The notes under the pieces are model-generated. The model was not told the DNA's origin. It searched no databases and was given only the letters and a program-made list of their open reading frames with translations. Of a stretch of DNA of 64,000 nucleotides, positions 45,270 to 56,600 are shown piece by piece. The stretch is from NCBI GenBank assembly GCA_030737835.1, contig JAUJYN010000034.1, positions 1,240,001 to 1,304,000 of the forward strand. The letters are read 5' to 3'. The position numbers and the translations under genes were made by a program. Source of the DNA: Acorus gramineus (Eukaryota; Streptophyta; Magnoliopsida; Acorales; Acoraceae). Each line of letters begins with the position of its first letter. The first letter of the stretch is position 1.

Positions 45270-45821
45270 TGTCACGCCCCAGGGCCGGCCGTCCCCGGGA
45301 CGCGGCAAGTGTATATATGATATCAGTATAAACAGGAGTTCAATAACATACTCACACAACAGCTAAAATGACAACACAGACAACAAAAGCAGGGCTGACA
45401 TGATATATACACCAATAGCGGAAGCTAAAAGACTGAATCTGTAATCCAAAACCATATTACAGACTCGATACAAAATCAAATGTCCTGTGAGAGCCAATAT
45501 ATACAAAGACATCCAAATACAATACAAACGTGTGCCCAAGCACGGAATATAATACATACAAGCAAAAGGGATGCTGATAGCCTCTGATACTCGCGGGACG
45601 TGGCGCTACTCTGCTACTGATGAAGTCCCTCGGGGAGCTCTTCCTCCAGATCCGACTCAGATGACACTGGAGAAAAATATTATGCGAGGGGTGAGCCACA
45701 TGCTCAGTGAACAACACAACCCATGCATCACAGTTTATATTAACCACAATTAATCAGCAACCAGCCTCAAAGTGGCATAAACAACATAAATCCAGTGGTC
45801 CGTTACATCGCCGAACCACTA

Positions 45822-46040
45822 CACCCTCACCCTCACCCCTCAATAGGTGACATAGGATATTGGGACTTATTAGCCTGATAAACATCCATACACAATCATA
45901 CACCCTCACCCTCACCCCTCAATAGGTGACATAGGATATTGGGACTTACTAGCCTGATAAACATCCATACACATCCATACACCCTCACCCTCACCCCTCA
46001 ATAGGTGACATAGGATATTGGGACTGACTAGGCTGATGGT
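45822..46040. repeat. three-copy tandem repeat in the Chr-C 3' LTR
   Basis: Units of about 75 bp: CACCCTCACCCTCACCCC, TCAATAGGTGACATAGG, ATATTGGGACT and a variable CATCCATACACA spacer. The third unit continues into the tile region. The same array is at 51838-52045. Confidence 0.85.
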
Positions 46041-46350
46041 CGCCCTTGGTCCACCGATAGTCTCTCCCCACTCCGTAGGCCGCTTGGCCACTCCCACATT
46101 CAGCACAGTCCATCCCAAATCAGGAGGTGCCTACTGATGGGAGCCCCTGCACGGGACAGCCTTTCCAACGCCGGGGAGTCTCTACACGGATCCAATGAAG
46201 GGAACAGAACAGCCTATCCATCGCATATGATCCACTCGGATCCGCAGACAACACATCTCAACAAACTCTAATGTCATGAATTCTTCCGAATTTCTACAGG
46301 GCGCATAACCAAAATGCGGGGAATATATATAATAATAATAGTAACAAGGG

Positions 46351-46491
46351 TATAATATTATTGGGAAAGAAACCTTGGGAGGGCAGCGTGAGGTCCCGAT
46401 ATAGGACATCCCGACAACCAAACAAGGAACACGGAGTACCCTAACCCGGGTCTCAATGTTGACCTCGCAAGGCCCCTCCCTATAATATTAT
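46351..46491. mobile_element. MITE-like 119-bp insertion with 11-bp direct repeats
   Basis: The insert 46362-46480 begins TGGGAAAGAAACCTTGGGAG and ends GCAAGGCCCCTCCC. TATAATATTAT stands on both sides (46351-46361 and 46481-46491). The Chr-A LTRs have a single TATAATATT at this place. The two ends are imperfectly inverted (ACCTTGGGAGG against GCCTTGCGAGG). The repeat length fits a Mutator-type non-autonomous DNA element. No frame. Confidence 0.6.
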
Positions 46492-46788
46492 CTAAGGCAT
46501 GCAATTAAACATATGCTAGCATTTAATTTAACAAATTAAACTAGTAGGACACATGCATAGGTCGAGGCTTTCCTAACATGATAGCAAGGTGACAGGATGC
46601 ACGGCTCTTACACATATCCTAAGGGTGCAAGTCCCTAACATACAAAGTCTAGGGTAGCATGCATACTACATTTTAATCATGCTTCCATGGATTACACAAG
46701 TTAATATAGCCTATGGTGCCCCAGGGGAGGACGGTATACGCCCAAGTGCATATAGCGCCTCCCTAGTGGGTTGGGTTGTACCACTCAC

Positions 46789-46824
46789 CGATAGTCGGGT
46801 CGTCGCGCGACCGTCCGTCAAGAT
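46789..46824 (-). other. candidate micro-exon in the Chr-C 3' LTR
   Basis: 36 nt, minus strand, between CTTGCAG and GTGAGTGG. Confidence 0.45.
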
Positions 46825-46904
46825 CTGCAAGATAGGGTAATTAAATCGGTGAGTAAAATACACAAATAAACCCAAAAATACATTTAAAATACACAACACT
46901 CGGA

Positions 46905-47480
46905 CAAGCGTACATACGGCCTGTACGCACGCGAGCCCGAGCACCCCAACTCACTCCCGAATCCCCGGGCAACCGCACGCACGGCCACCCGCCCCAGGCG
47001 CACAGCCGAGCCCCGGCCCGCGACCCCAGACGCCCTGCCGAGCCCAGCCCGCACGCCTGGACACCCTGCCGAGACCTCCCAGGTGCACCCCCGCGCACTG
47101 CGCCCCAGCGCAGTGCCCCGCGCGCACCCCGCGCGCACCACCCGCTCGCACCACCCCCTCGGGTGCACCGGCGTTCACTGCGCCCCAGCGCAGCGCCCCG
47201 CACGTGCACCCGCCGGGCGTCCTGCGCGCAGCACCTGCACGCGGTCCGGCGCGCACGGCCCGCACTGCGCCTCGCGCAGCACCCCGCGCGCACGCCCCCG
47301 CACGGCGCCCAGCGCGCAGCGCCCCAGCGCCCAGCACCTGCGACCAGAGCCCAGCACTCGCGCCCAGCGCCCAACACCCGACGCCCACGCCCAGCACACC
47401 CTCCTGCTTCACCCGAGCGCACGCCCGTGCGCACGCCCGCGTGCACGCCCCACAGCGCCCAGCCTGCGCTGCCCTACCTG
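46905..47480 (-). repeat. GC-rich block of the Chr-C 3' LTR
   Basis: Contains an internal repeat, GCACTGCGCCCCAGCGCAGC, at about 47096 and 47177, and GCCCAGC runs. Frames up to 214 codons on both strands without domains. Confidence 0.8.
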
Positions 47481-48429
47481 CCTGCCAGCCTACCCGGGAT
47501 AGCCCGCCTGCCCTGCCTGCCTGCCAGAGCCACTCTGCCCGAGCCACTCTACCACCCCTCACCGGCCACCAATGGCCTCCAACAGCCACCAACAACCACC
47601 CACAGCCACCAGCACCCCAAACACCTCCTAAACAAGCATCTAATGCAAGAAAAGGAAGGAAAGAAGGCTTACCCTAGGAAGGAAAGGAAGGAAGGGAAGA
47701 CCGGAGCTCTTCGTGCACCGAAACACCTCCCCAAAGCCCTCCACCACCAAGAACTCTTTCAACCTTCAAAGGGGCTGAAATCAGAGGAGAAAAGAAGGTT
47801 TTAGAGAGGGTCAAACTCGCGGGAACTCGAATCCGAGACCACCGGTGGATAGATCGGGATGAGATCTAACCTTTCTCTTCTTTGTGTTTTGAGTTTCAAG
47901 CACTCTAGGTAGCTCAAAATCAAGAAAAAGAGAGAGGGGGAGAGAGAAACCAATGGAGAAGAAGATGAATAGTGGGGGATATTTAGCTCACTTATAATCA
48001 ACCCCCACTTAGATTAGCCTAACTAGGTTTAATTAGGGCTAAGAAAGGATTAGTGAGGGTTTAAGTGAGTTTTGACTTAGGTCAACTCAACCACAAATAA
48101 AAACAAAAGGGGTTGACCAAGTCTATGGGCCCACTTTGACCAAGTCAACTCTCCCAATGACTTCTCGCTCGGTCAAAACCCGGAACTGCGAAATTCTGAA
48201 ACGTTACCGGAATTCGACGAAATTTTCGTGAGCGGCTTGGAATGGCACCAGGACACATAATATGCAGTTAGATTTTCAATCGGAGCCCTCAACCTCAGGG
48301 TGATAGCTAAAAGCCCGAAATTTTAGCGGTTCCGATCGAAAAACGAAAAAATCGAAAAACTGCCAGAATGGTCCAACGGTTACCAGAAGGTTAAAAGTGA
48401 CACATATATAACATTCTTCCCCCCTTAGG

Positions 48430-49065
48430 AAATTTTGTCCTCAAAATAATACAAAAACATCTAGGAAGGGAAGAGATGCGGATACGCGTCACGCAAGGCG
48501 TCCTCGAGCTCTCAAGGGGCCTCGGCACCGGAACGGTGCTGCCATCGCACCTTGACCAACTGGACGGTCTTGGTGCGGAGCCCTTTCTCGCGGCGGTCCA
48601 TGATCTCAATCGGCTGCTCCACGAATGACAAGTCCGGCTCGAAGACGAGCGGCTCGAACGGGATGACGTGAGCAGGATCATGGACGCAACACACACCCAA
48701 CCGCGATGCCTCAGAGCAACCTGCGAACCCACCCCTCCTAGACGGAAGGGTAAGAACTGGCGCTGAGGTGAGCCTTCGCTTAAACTCCAGGAAGCTCTCC
48801 TCGCAAGACGGGGACCGTTCGAACCGGACATCCTTCAAAGCGAGGCGGTTAGGAGGTACAGCTATCCTTGAGAAACCCTCGACAGACCTCACGCAATAAT
48901 CCGCCAGGCCCAGGAAGCTCCGAATCTCTGCAGGGTTCGACGGTCGACACCAATTTGACACAGCGAGCGACTTAACCGGGTCCACAGATATGCCCTTGAC
49001 GGAAATCACGTGGCCCAGAAAACCATATGCTCCAACCAAATCTCGCACTTAAACCACCATCAGCT
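48430..49065 (-). pseudogene. pol: Chr-C pol remnants
   Basis: Minus strand. Chromodomain and upstream integrase tail (FEPLVFEPDLSFVEQPIEI, TKTVQLVKVRWQHRSGAE; about 48490-48680) lie next to RT remnants (FLGHVIS, SFLGLADY; about 48690-49040). Much of pol is absent. Fossil. Confidence 0.8.
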
Positions 49066-49859
49066 GATGCTTCCAGGGTATTCCTTGACTGGGAAAAGAA
49101 ACCTCGGGAGGGCACCATGAGGTCCCGATATAGGATACCCCGACAACCAAACAAGGAACACGAAGTACCCTAGCCCGGGTCTCAACGCTGACCTCACACG
49201 GCCCCTTAAACCAGAAAAGGAACACTAGAAAAGACATCACTCTTAAAGAACACCACCAACCGCACTTGATCATCTACATCTAGATAATCACCCACCGATA
49301 TCCTTCAACATCCATCACAAGACCGGACCCAACATCCTTGGGAACGGTCGAACAACAATTGGGTCACGAGGCGACGCGTCTTCGCCTCATCCACACCCTC
49401 ACTCCTCAAAGGAGACATATTGGGACTTTGGGAGAGACTTAGACTGCTCTACACCCCTGGTCCACCGGTAGCCTCTCCTCCACACCGTAGGCCGCCTGGT
49501 CCGCTCCCACAATTCAGCACAGTCCGAACCCAAATCAGGAGGTGCCTACTGATGGGAGCCCTCTGTCAGGAAGGCCTCTCTAACGCTGAGGAGTCCCTAC
49601 ACGGATCCAACGAAGGGGAGAACGATTCCACGCTCGCGACATCATTCATTAATCCTCTCCGGGTAGCCCATACCTGGCATACTCCCACGATCAGTACCCC
49701 TCCGACTGCATCGGTGGTACCTACGGATGGGAGCCTTCTGCCAGGACGGCAACAACCCGGCCTCCTCAACTCGAACCACCACTCTTAATACCCGCTCATC
49801 GAGATATTACACACAAGCATAACAGCAACCAACACACATATATATAGGGAGCTGGGAAA
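49066..49859 (-). mobile_element. LTR-derived block inside Chr-C
   Basis: About 0.8 kb of LTR-type sequence between the pol remnants and gag. It holds a further MITE-like copy (about 49088-49205, GGGAAAAGAAACC to CGGCCCCTTA), the GATCATCTACATCTAGATAA block, and two tile copies (about 49440-49570 and 49640-49760). The order resembles LTR Q (39230-39700). It probably arrived by insertion or recombination. Confidence 0.7.
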
Positions 49860-51177
49860 TCAAAACATTACCTCGAACCATGACACCCGGAACCTGCGCC
49901 TCCTCGGCCGAAAGAGCTGCAACTCTGCCCTGAACAAACTGCGGCTGAGGAGCAGGGGCACGCCTCGCCGGCTGCACTGGCTGCTGACGCTGAGGCTGCA
50001 CGCGGGGTCGGCCAGCATCTGGGCAATTATACGAGATATGCCCGATGCGCTGACAATGGTAACAGCGCCGCGTCTCTGGTCGCCAGGCCTGGATTGGCAC
50101 TGCCGCAATGGGTGATGGATCCCACACTGGCACCACATCAGCTGGAGGAGAGGCAGCCGCTAACTGATCAAAGCGGGGCCTCCTCCTCTTGCGCTACCCC
50201 TGGTCCTGGCTCCTGGGAGGACTCTGATCTGCAGATGGGGTCGGAACCCTCACGAGGATCCCGAGGTCTCGCTCGACTGTCTTCGCCCGAGACACCAAGT
50301 CTGAGAACCTCGAGAAAGCCTGGGAGGAGACATGCACCCGAATGGCGCTGCAGAGACCAAGCTCGAAACGGCGGCACCTCGCCTCTTCGTCCATCACCAA
50401 GGCTGGAGCGAATCTGGATAGCCTCGTGAAGCGCGTGGAGTAATCGGTGACAGACATAGAGCCCTGCGTCAACCGCTCAAACTCCTGCATCACGATCTGC
50501 CGCGCCGAGAACGGGAAGTACTCCTCCAGGAAATACCTCCGGAATCCCACCCATGAAAGCTGCTCCAATCCCTCGGGGATGTCCACCACTCGGGTAGCCC
50601 ACCAGTCGGCAGCGCTACCCTTCAGCATGAAGGTGGCAAGGGAGACTCGCTGGCGATCCGTGCAATGCATAGTCGAGAAGATCATATCCACCTCCATCAA
50701 CCATCGCTCTGGAGCAAGAGGATCCGCCAACTGGCCGTAGAACTCGGGAGGGTGGAGCTTTAGAAAGGCTGCGAGGCCACTCTGCTGCACCCGCGCTGCA
50801 GCCTCTAGCTCCACCTCCCTCGCCAGGGGATCCTGAACTCTCACCGCCGGAATCGCCACGGGGATTGGGGGTACTTCGGGTACCACAGGCGGATCTGCCA
50901 CCAAGGGGACCTGTGGAACTGCATCACGGGCCGCCCTCAGCTCCTGGATCTCCCGCGCCTGCTCTACCAACACTCTGGTCTGGGCCTCCAGTGCCCTGGT
51001 CTGAGTCTCCACTAAATCCGCTATCCGAGCGAACGCACGTTCCCATGCGGGAGGCTCCTGCGCCGATCCTGGCCTCACAGCCGTGGACTCTCCAGTAGCA
51101 TCCTCGCCTCTAGTAGGTCCGGAAACCTCCAAAGGTCGAGAGGGACCATGTCCGCGCCGTCCTCCACGAGGAGGCAT
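49860..51177 (-). pseudogene. gag: Chr-C gag region
   Basis: Minus strand, start MPPRGGRRGHGPSRPLEVSG at 51177. Coiled region (ETQTRALEAQTRVLVEQ), gag domain (AFLKLHPPEFYG, PLAPERWLMEVDMIF, SLATFMLKGSAADWW, VTDYSTRFTRLSRFAPALV) and CCHC knuckle CYHCQRIGHISYNC (about 50023-50064). The first 327 residues are open. The protease is not complete. Broken beyond gag. Confidence 0.85.
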
Positions 51178-51279
51178 ATCAGCAACCTAAGAAAACCAGA
51201 CACTAGGATCAGAATACTCATATAGAAATCCTAGGACTCATCTCTACGAAAAGAAGACCATTGGCTCTGACAGGACCAG

Positions 51280-51291
51280 GCTCTGATACCA
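51280..51291 (-). other. primer binding site of Chr-C (tRNA-iMet)
   Basis: Minus strand TGGTATCAGAGC, five bases from the 5' LTR (51297). Confidence 0.92.
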
Positions 51292-52365
51292 ACTTTTGTC
51301 ACGCCCCAGGGCCGGCCGACCCCGGGACGCGGCAAGTGTATATATGATATCAGTAAACAGGAGTTCAATAACATACTCACACAACAGCTAAAATGACAAC
51401 ACAGACAACAAAAGCAGGGCTGACATGATATATACACCAATAGCGGAAGCTAAAAGACTGAATCTGTAATCCAAAAACATATTACAGACTCGATACATAA
51501 TCAACTGTCCTGTGAGAGCCAATATATACAAAGACATCCAAATACAATACAAACGCGTGCCCAAGCACGGAATATAATACATACAAGCAAAAGGGATGCT
51601 GATAGCCTCTGATACTCGCGGGACGTGGCGCTACTCCGCTACTGATGAAGTCCCTCGGGGAGCTCTTCCTCCAGATCCGACTCAGATGACACTGGAGAAA
51701 ATATTATGCGAGGGGTGAGCCACACGCTCAGTGAACAGCACAACCCATGCATCACAATTATATTAACCACCAGATTAATCAACAACCAGCCACAAAATGG
51801 CAACAACATAATCCAGTGGGTCGCTATCGCCAACCCACTACACCCTCACCCTCACCCCTCAATAGGTGACATAGGATATTGGGACTCATTAGCCTGATAA
51901 CATCCATACACAATCATACACCCTCACCCTCACCCCTCAATAGGTGACATAGGATATTGGGACTTAGTAGCCTGATACATCCATACACATCCATACACCC
52001 TCACCCTCACTCCTCAATAGGTGACATAGGATATTGGGACTGACTAGGCTGATGGTCGCCCTTGGTCCACCGATAGTCTCTCCCCACTCCGTAGGCCGTT
52101 TGGCCACTCCCACATTCAGCACAGTCCGTCCCAAATCAGGAGGTGCCTACTGATGGGAGCCCCTGCACGGGACAGCCTTTCTAACGCTGAGGCAGTCTCT
52201 AAATATCCAACGAAGGGAACAGATCAGCCTATCCATCGCATATGATCCACTCGGATCCGCAGACAACACATCTCAACAACTCTAATGTCATGAATTCTTC
52301 AGAATTCCTCCAGGGCGCATAACCAAGATGCGGGGAAGCATATATAATAATAATAGTAACAAGGG

Positions 52366-52506
52366 TATAATATTATTGGGAAAGAAACCTTGGGAGGGCA
52401 GCGTGAGGTCCCGATATAGGACATCCCGACAACCAAACAAGGAACACGGAGTACCCTAACCCGGGTCTCAATGTTGACCTCGCAAGGCCCCTCCCTATAA
52501 TATTAT
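52366..52506. mobile_element. MITE-like insertion in the Chr-C 5' LTR
   Basis: Insert 52377-52495 (119 bp) with TATAATATTAT at 52366-52376 and 52496-52506. It is at the same site as in the 3' LTR, so it entered before or at the time of Chr-C transposition and was copied into both LTRs. Confidence 0.6.
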
Positions 52507-52795
52507 CTAAGGCATGCAATTAAACATATGCTAGCATTTGATTTAACAATTTAAACTAGTAGGACGCATGCATAGGCCGAGGCTTCCTAGCATGATAGCA
52601 AGGTGACAGGATGCATGGCTCTTACACATATCCTAAGGGTGCAAGTCCCTAACATACAAAGTCTAGGGTAGCATGCATACTACATTTTTATCATGCTTGC
52701 ATGGATTACACACAAGTTAATATAGCCATGGTGCCCCAGGGGAGGGTATACCCAAGTGATATACGCCTCCCTACTGGGTTGGATTGTCCACTCAC

Positions 52796-52831
52796 CGATA
52801 GTCGGGTCGTCGCGCGACCGTCCGTCAAGAT
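52796..52831 (-). other. candidate micro-exon in the Chr-C 5' LTR
   Basis: 36 nt, minus strand, CTTGCAG before and GTGAGTGG after; identical or nearly identical to 46789-46824. Confidence 0.45.
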
Positions 52832-52904
52832 CTGCAAGATAGGGTAATCAAATTGGTGAGTAAAATACACAAATAAATTCAAAATACATCAAAATACACA
52901 ACAC

Positions 52905-53460
52905 TCGGACAAGCGTACATACGGCCTGTACGCACGCGAGCCCGAGCACCCCAACTCACTCCCGAAGCCCCGGGCAGCCGCACGCACGGCCACCCCCCCC
53001 CCCCCGAGCGCACAGCCGAGCCCCGACCCGCGCCCCCAGACGCCCTGCCGAGCCCAGCCCGCACCCCGGACACCCTGCCGAGACCTCCCGGGTGCACCCG
53101 CGCACTGCGCCCCAGCGCAGCGCCCCGCGCGCACCACCCGCTCGCACCACCCCCCCGGGTGCACCCGCGCGCACTGCGCCCCAGCGCAGCGCCCCGCACG
53201 CGCACCCGCCCGGCGTCCTGCGCAGCACCCGCACGCGGCCCCGCGCGCACGGCACGCACTGCGTCTCGCGTAGCACCCCACGCGCACGCCCCCGCACGGC
53301 GCCCAGCGCGCAGCGCCCCAGCGCCTAGCACCTGCGACCAGCGCCCAGCACCCGTGCCCAGCGCCCAGCACCCGCGCCCAGCACACCCTCCTGCTTCATC
53401 CGAGCGCACGCCCGCACGCACGCGCGCGTGCACGCCCCACAGCGCCCAGCCTGCGCTGCC
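52905..53460 (-). repeat. GC-rich block of the Chr-C 5' LTR
   Basis: Partner of 46905-47480, with a short poly-C run near 52996-53006. Frames up to 184 codons without domains. Confidence 0.8.
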
Positions 53461-54425
53461 CTACCTGCCTGCCTGCCTACCCGGAACAGCCCGCCTGCCC
53501 TGCCCGCCTGCCCGAGCCACTCTACCACTTTGCCCGAGCCACTCTACCACCCCTCACCGGCCACCAATGGCCTCCAACAGCCACCAACAACCACCCACAG
53601 CCACCAGCACCCCAAACACCTCCTAAACAAGCATCTAATGCAAGAAAAGGAAGGAAAGAAGGCTTACCCTAGGAAGGAAAGGAAGGAAGGGAAGACCGGG
53701 AGCTCTTCGTGCACCGAAACACCTCCCCAAAGCCCTCCATTACCAAGAACTCTTTCCACCCTCAAAGGGGCTGAAATCAGAGGAGAAAAGAGGGTGTTAG
53801 AGGGGGTCAAACTCGCGGGAACTCGAATCCGAGACCACCGGTGGATAGATCGGAATGAGATCTAACCTTTCTCTTCTTTGAGTTTGAGTTTCAAGCACTC
53901 TAGGTAGCTCAAACCCAAGAAAAAGGGAGAGGGGGAGAGAGAAAACCACTTGGAGAAGAAGATGAATAGTGGGGAGATATTTTAGCTCACTTATGTATAA
54001 TCCCCACAATTAGATTAGCCTAACTAGGTTTAATTAGGGCTAAGAAAGGATTAGTGAGGGTCTAAGTGAGATTTGACTTACGTCAACTCAACCACAAATA
54101 AAAACAAAAGTGGTTGACCAAGTGTATGGGCCCACTTTGACCAAGTCAAAGTCTCCCAATGACTTCTCGCTCGGTCAAAACCCGGATACGCCTCGGAACC
54201 GCAAATTCTGAAACGTTACCGGAATTTGACAAAATTTTCGTGAGCGACTTGGAATGGCACCAGGGCACATAATATGCAGATACATTTTCAATCGGAGCCC
54301 TCAATCTCAAGGTGATAGCTAAAAGCCTAAAATTTTAGCGGTTCTGATCGAAAAACGAAAAAACTGAAAAACTGCCAGAATGGTCCAACGGTTACCAGAA
54401 GGTTAAAAGTGACACATATATAACA

Positions 54426-56040
54426 TATCCAACATGATTAAGTCTGGGTTAATAACGGGCACCTGCCTAATATTCCCTTGCGATAAGACTCGAGGGCGTG
54501 GTGTAGTTGTTGCGCCTATGCTAATGGGGCAAAGCTATGACCAGCTTCATGAGATGATGATCTCTCTCGCCCTCTCCCTCTGCACGGACTGAGTAAGTAG
54601 ATGTGATTTCCTACTCGACTCAGGTTCGTTTGGAATATTGGCATGCACCTGTTAGTGCGCGAGATCGCGCTTGACCCTTACCTTTTAAGTTGGTGATATC
54701 CAACGCATGCTTAAGTTAGGCCTTGTGTGCTTATGTGATTAATGACCATGTATGCATGTTGTATGATTTATTATGATGTAAATCTATGATTAGGGAATAT
54801 CCCTATGATTAATTGATATGTGATCGTGCATATGGTTCATGCACATAACTAAGATTAAATTCTCCTATAAAATATATGCGCATGTTAAAACTAATTAGGC
54901 CTATCTGAAATAGGCGTGGGTATGACCCGTTGTCGGGTTGTACCTTATTAGTCAGAGCGCTAGCGATGTAATCGCCCCTGTGCATCCGAGCGATGCACTC
55001 GTTTGGAATTCAGGAGAATTCATTATCTTATCGGTTTTGTTAAACCGGTAGTTGTGGCATTAAGCTAGGCCTACCCGTGCTAGGCGTGTATATGAACCAC
55101 CTGTTGGGTTATGTGCCTTGGGATTATTTCTGCGTGAGAGCAGAGGCAACCCCCTTGTGTCTGAGCGACGCAACCGTGTGGGAGTACAATAGTATTCGAT
55201 ATCATCGATATGTGATTATCGAGAGTAGTTGTTTTTCCATTGGGTTCGCTTTGCGAACATGGAGTGTTTCCTCCCAATGTCGTCCGTGTTGAAGGCCGGA
55301 CTAAAGCTGTCCTGACAGAGGGCTCCCATCCGTAGGTACCACCGATGCGTTCGGAAACGTACTGATCGTGGGAGTATACCAGGTAGAGGCTACCCGAGAG
55401 AGGGCTAACGAATGATATTGCGAGCGTGGAATCGTTCTCCCCTTCATTGGATCCGATGTAGGAACTTCCCGGCATTGGAAAAGCTGTCCTGATAGAGGGC
55501 TCCCATCCGTAGGTACCACCAAGGCGTTCGGAAGCGTACTGATCGTGGGAGTATACCAGGTAGTGACTACCCGGGGAAAGGGCTACCGGTGGACCAAGGG
55601 TGTAGAGGAGTCTAATCTCTCCAAAAGTCCTATGTCACCTGTAAAGGGTGAGGGTGAGGATGAGGTGAAGACACGTCGCCGCGTGACCCATTCGTGGTTC
55701 GTCCGTTCCCATAGTTGTTGGGTCCGGTTGCGTATCGATGTTCAAAGACATCGTTGGGCAGTTATCTCGATGTAGATGATCCAATAGTGTTGTGTAGACC
55801 AGTAATTCCGGGTCTCCTTGACCAACGGTATGGTCTCTCCCCAAGAGACCCAAGAGTCTCCCTCCAGGAGTGAGGTGAGGGTGAGGTTGGTGATCTAGTA
55901 GTGTTGTGTGGACCAGTAATCCCGGGTCTCCTCGACCAATGGTATGGTCTCTCCCCAAAAGACCCAAGAGTCTTCCTCCGGGAGTGAGGGTGAGGGTGAG
56001 GTTGGTCGTGCCGCCGCGTGACCCTGTTATCCATTGGGTT
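54426..56040 (+). mobile_element. LTR R, second part
   Basis: Resumes LTR R after Chr-C, starting with the duplicated TATCC. Contains the AAGTCTGGGTTAATAACGGG block (54438), AT-rich sequence, two tile copies (about 55300-55400 and 55470-55570) and two copies of the GTAGATGATCCAATAGTG-type block (55770-55990). It stops near 56040 at CCATTGGGTTTC, where S2 continues with its acceptor region, so its end is missing. Confidence 0.78.
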
Positions 56041-56124
56041 TCTGTGGGTGAGGCTTATGGGGTTGTTGGGAAGTCATGCATGCTAGGTAGTTGGTTTAGG
56101 GTGAGTGAGAAGTGTGGGGGAGGG

Positions 56125-56480
56125 TTAAAAGAGTGTCGGGCGAGCGCGCGGGTCTGTCTGCGCGCGTGCGCGCACAGACGCGCGCTCAGAGGGGCACTGG
56201 CAGACGCAGGCGGGTGCGTGCGCGTGCGCGTGGCTGCGCGCTGAGCGAGCGCACGGGTGCGCGCGGGCGCTGGTAGCACGCGCGGTGCGCGTAGGACGTG
56301 CGCGTGAGTGCCCGCAGGCGCGCGCGCGGGGCAGTGCGTCTGGGCGCGTGGCTGGGCACCAGTGCACGCGCGCGCGTGCATGCACGTGCGTGCGCGTGCA
56401 GGGGCTCGGGTAGGTGCTGGGGCAGTCGGGCATGCGTGCATACACGCGTGCTCGCATGCGTGCGAGCCCGTATGCGTGCA
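56125..56480 (+). repeat. GC-rich block of LTR R2
   Basis: GTGCGCGCGT runs with frames up to 128 codons. Followed by GCATGTCTAAGTCTTTGG, as in S2 and LTR R. Confidence 0.78.
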
Positions 56481-56563
56481 TGTCTAAGTCTTTGGTATTT
56501 CTAGTAATTTCTAGGTGTTATATTATGATGTTACTCACCAAATTTGATGCCCTTACCATGCAG

Positions 56564-56600
56564 ATCTCGTCGAAAGGGATGCGCGAGGTCCCGGGTTGCG
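56564..56600 (+). other. candidate micro-exon in LTR R2
   Basis: 37 nt between CCATGCAG and GTGAGTGG, with TACTCAC about 30 nt before the acceptor. Confidence 0.42.

Larger units (their letters stand above)
45270..48413 (-). repeat. 3' LTR of Chr-C
   Basis: TGTCACGCCCCAGGGCCGGC to ATATATAACA, with polypurine tract (48414-48429) abutting. Includes three CCTCACCC blocks (45822-46040), a tile copy (about 46040-46180), the 119-bp MITE-like insert (46362-46480), the 36-nt module 46789-46824, the GC-rich block (46905-47480), an exon-A region near 47670-47775 and the U3-like box (48175-48345). Confidence 0.9.
45270..54425 (-). mobile_element. Chr-C, chromovirus with a short internal region
   Basis: Minus-strand element with LTRs at 45270-48413 (3144 bp) and 51297-54425 (3129 bp), flanked by TATCC. 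The LTRs are nearly identical by eye, so it is young. Its internal region is only 2.88 kb, against 4.9 kb in Chr-A. It has a good gag, but only fragments of pol, with LTR-derived sequence in between. It cannot encode its own RT or integrase, so any movement would have used proteins from a relative. Confidence 0.92.
51297..54425 (-). repeat. 5' LTR of Chr-C
   Basis: Pairs with 45270-48413 along its whole length, including the three-copy repeat (51838-52045), MITE-like insert (52377-52495, flanked by TATAATATTAT), 36-nt module (52796-52831), GC-rich block (52905-53460) and U3-like box (54175-54355). Ends ATATATAACA then TATCC. Confidence 0.9.
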
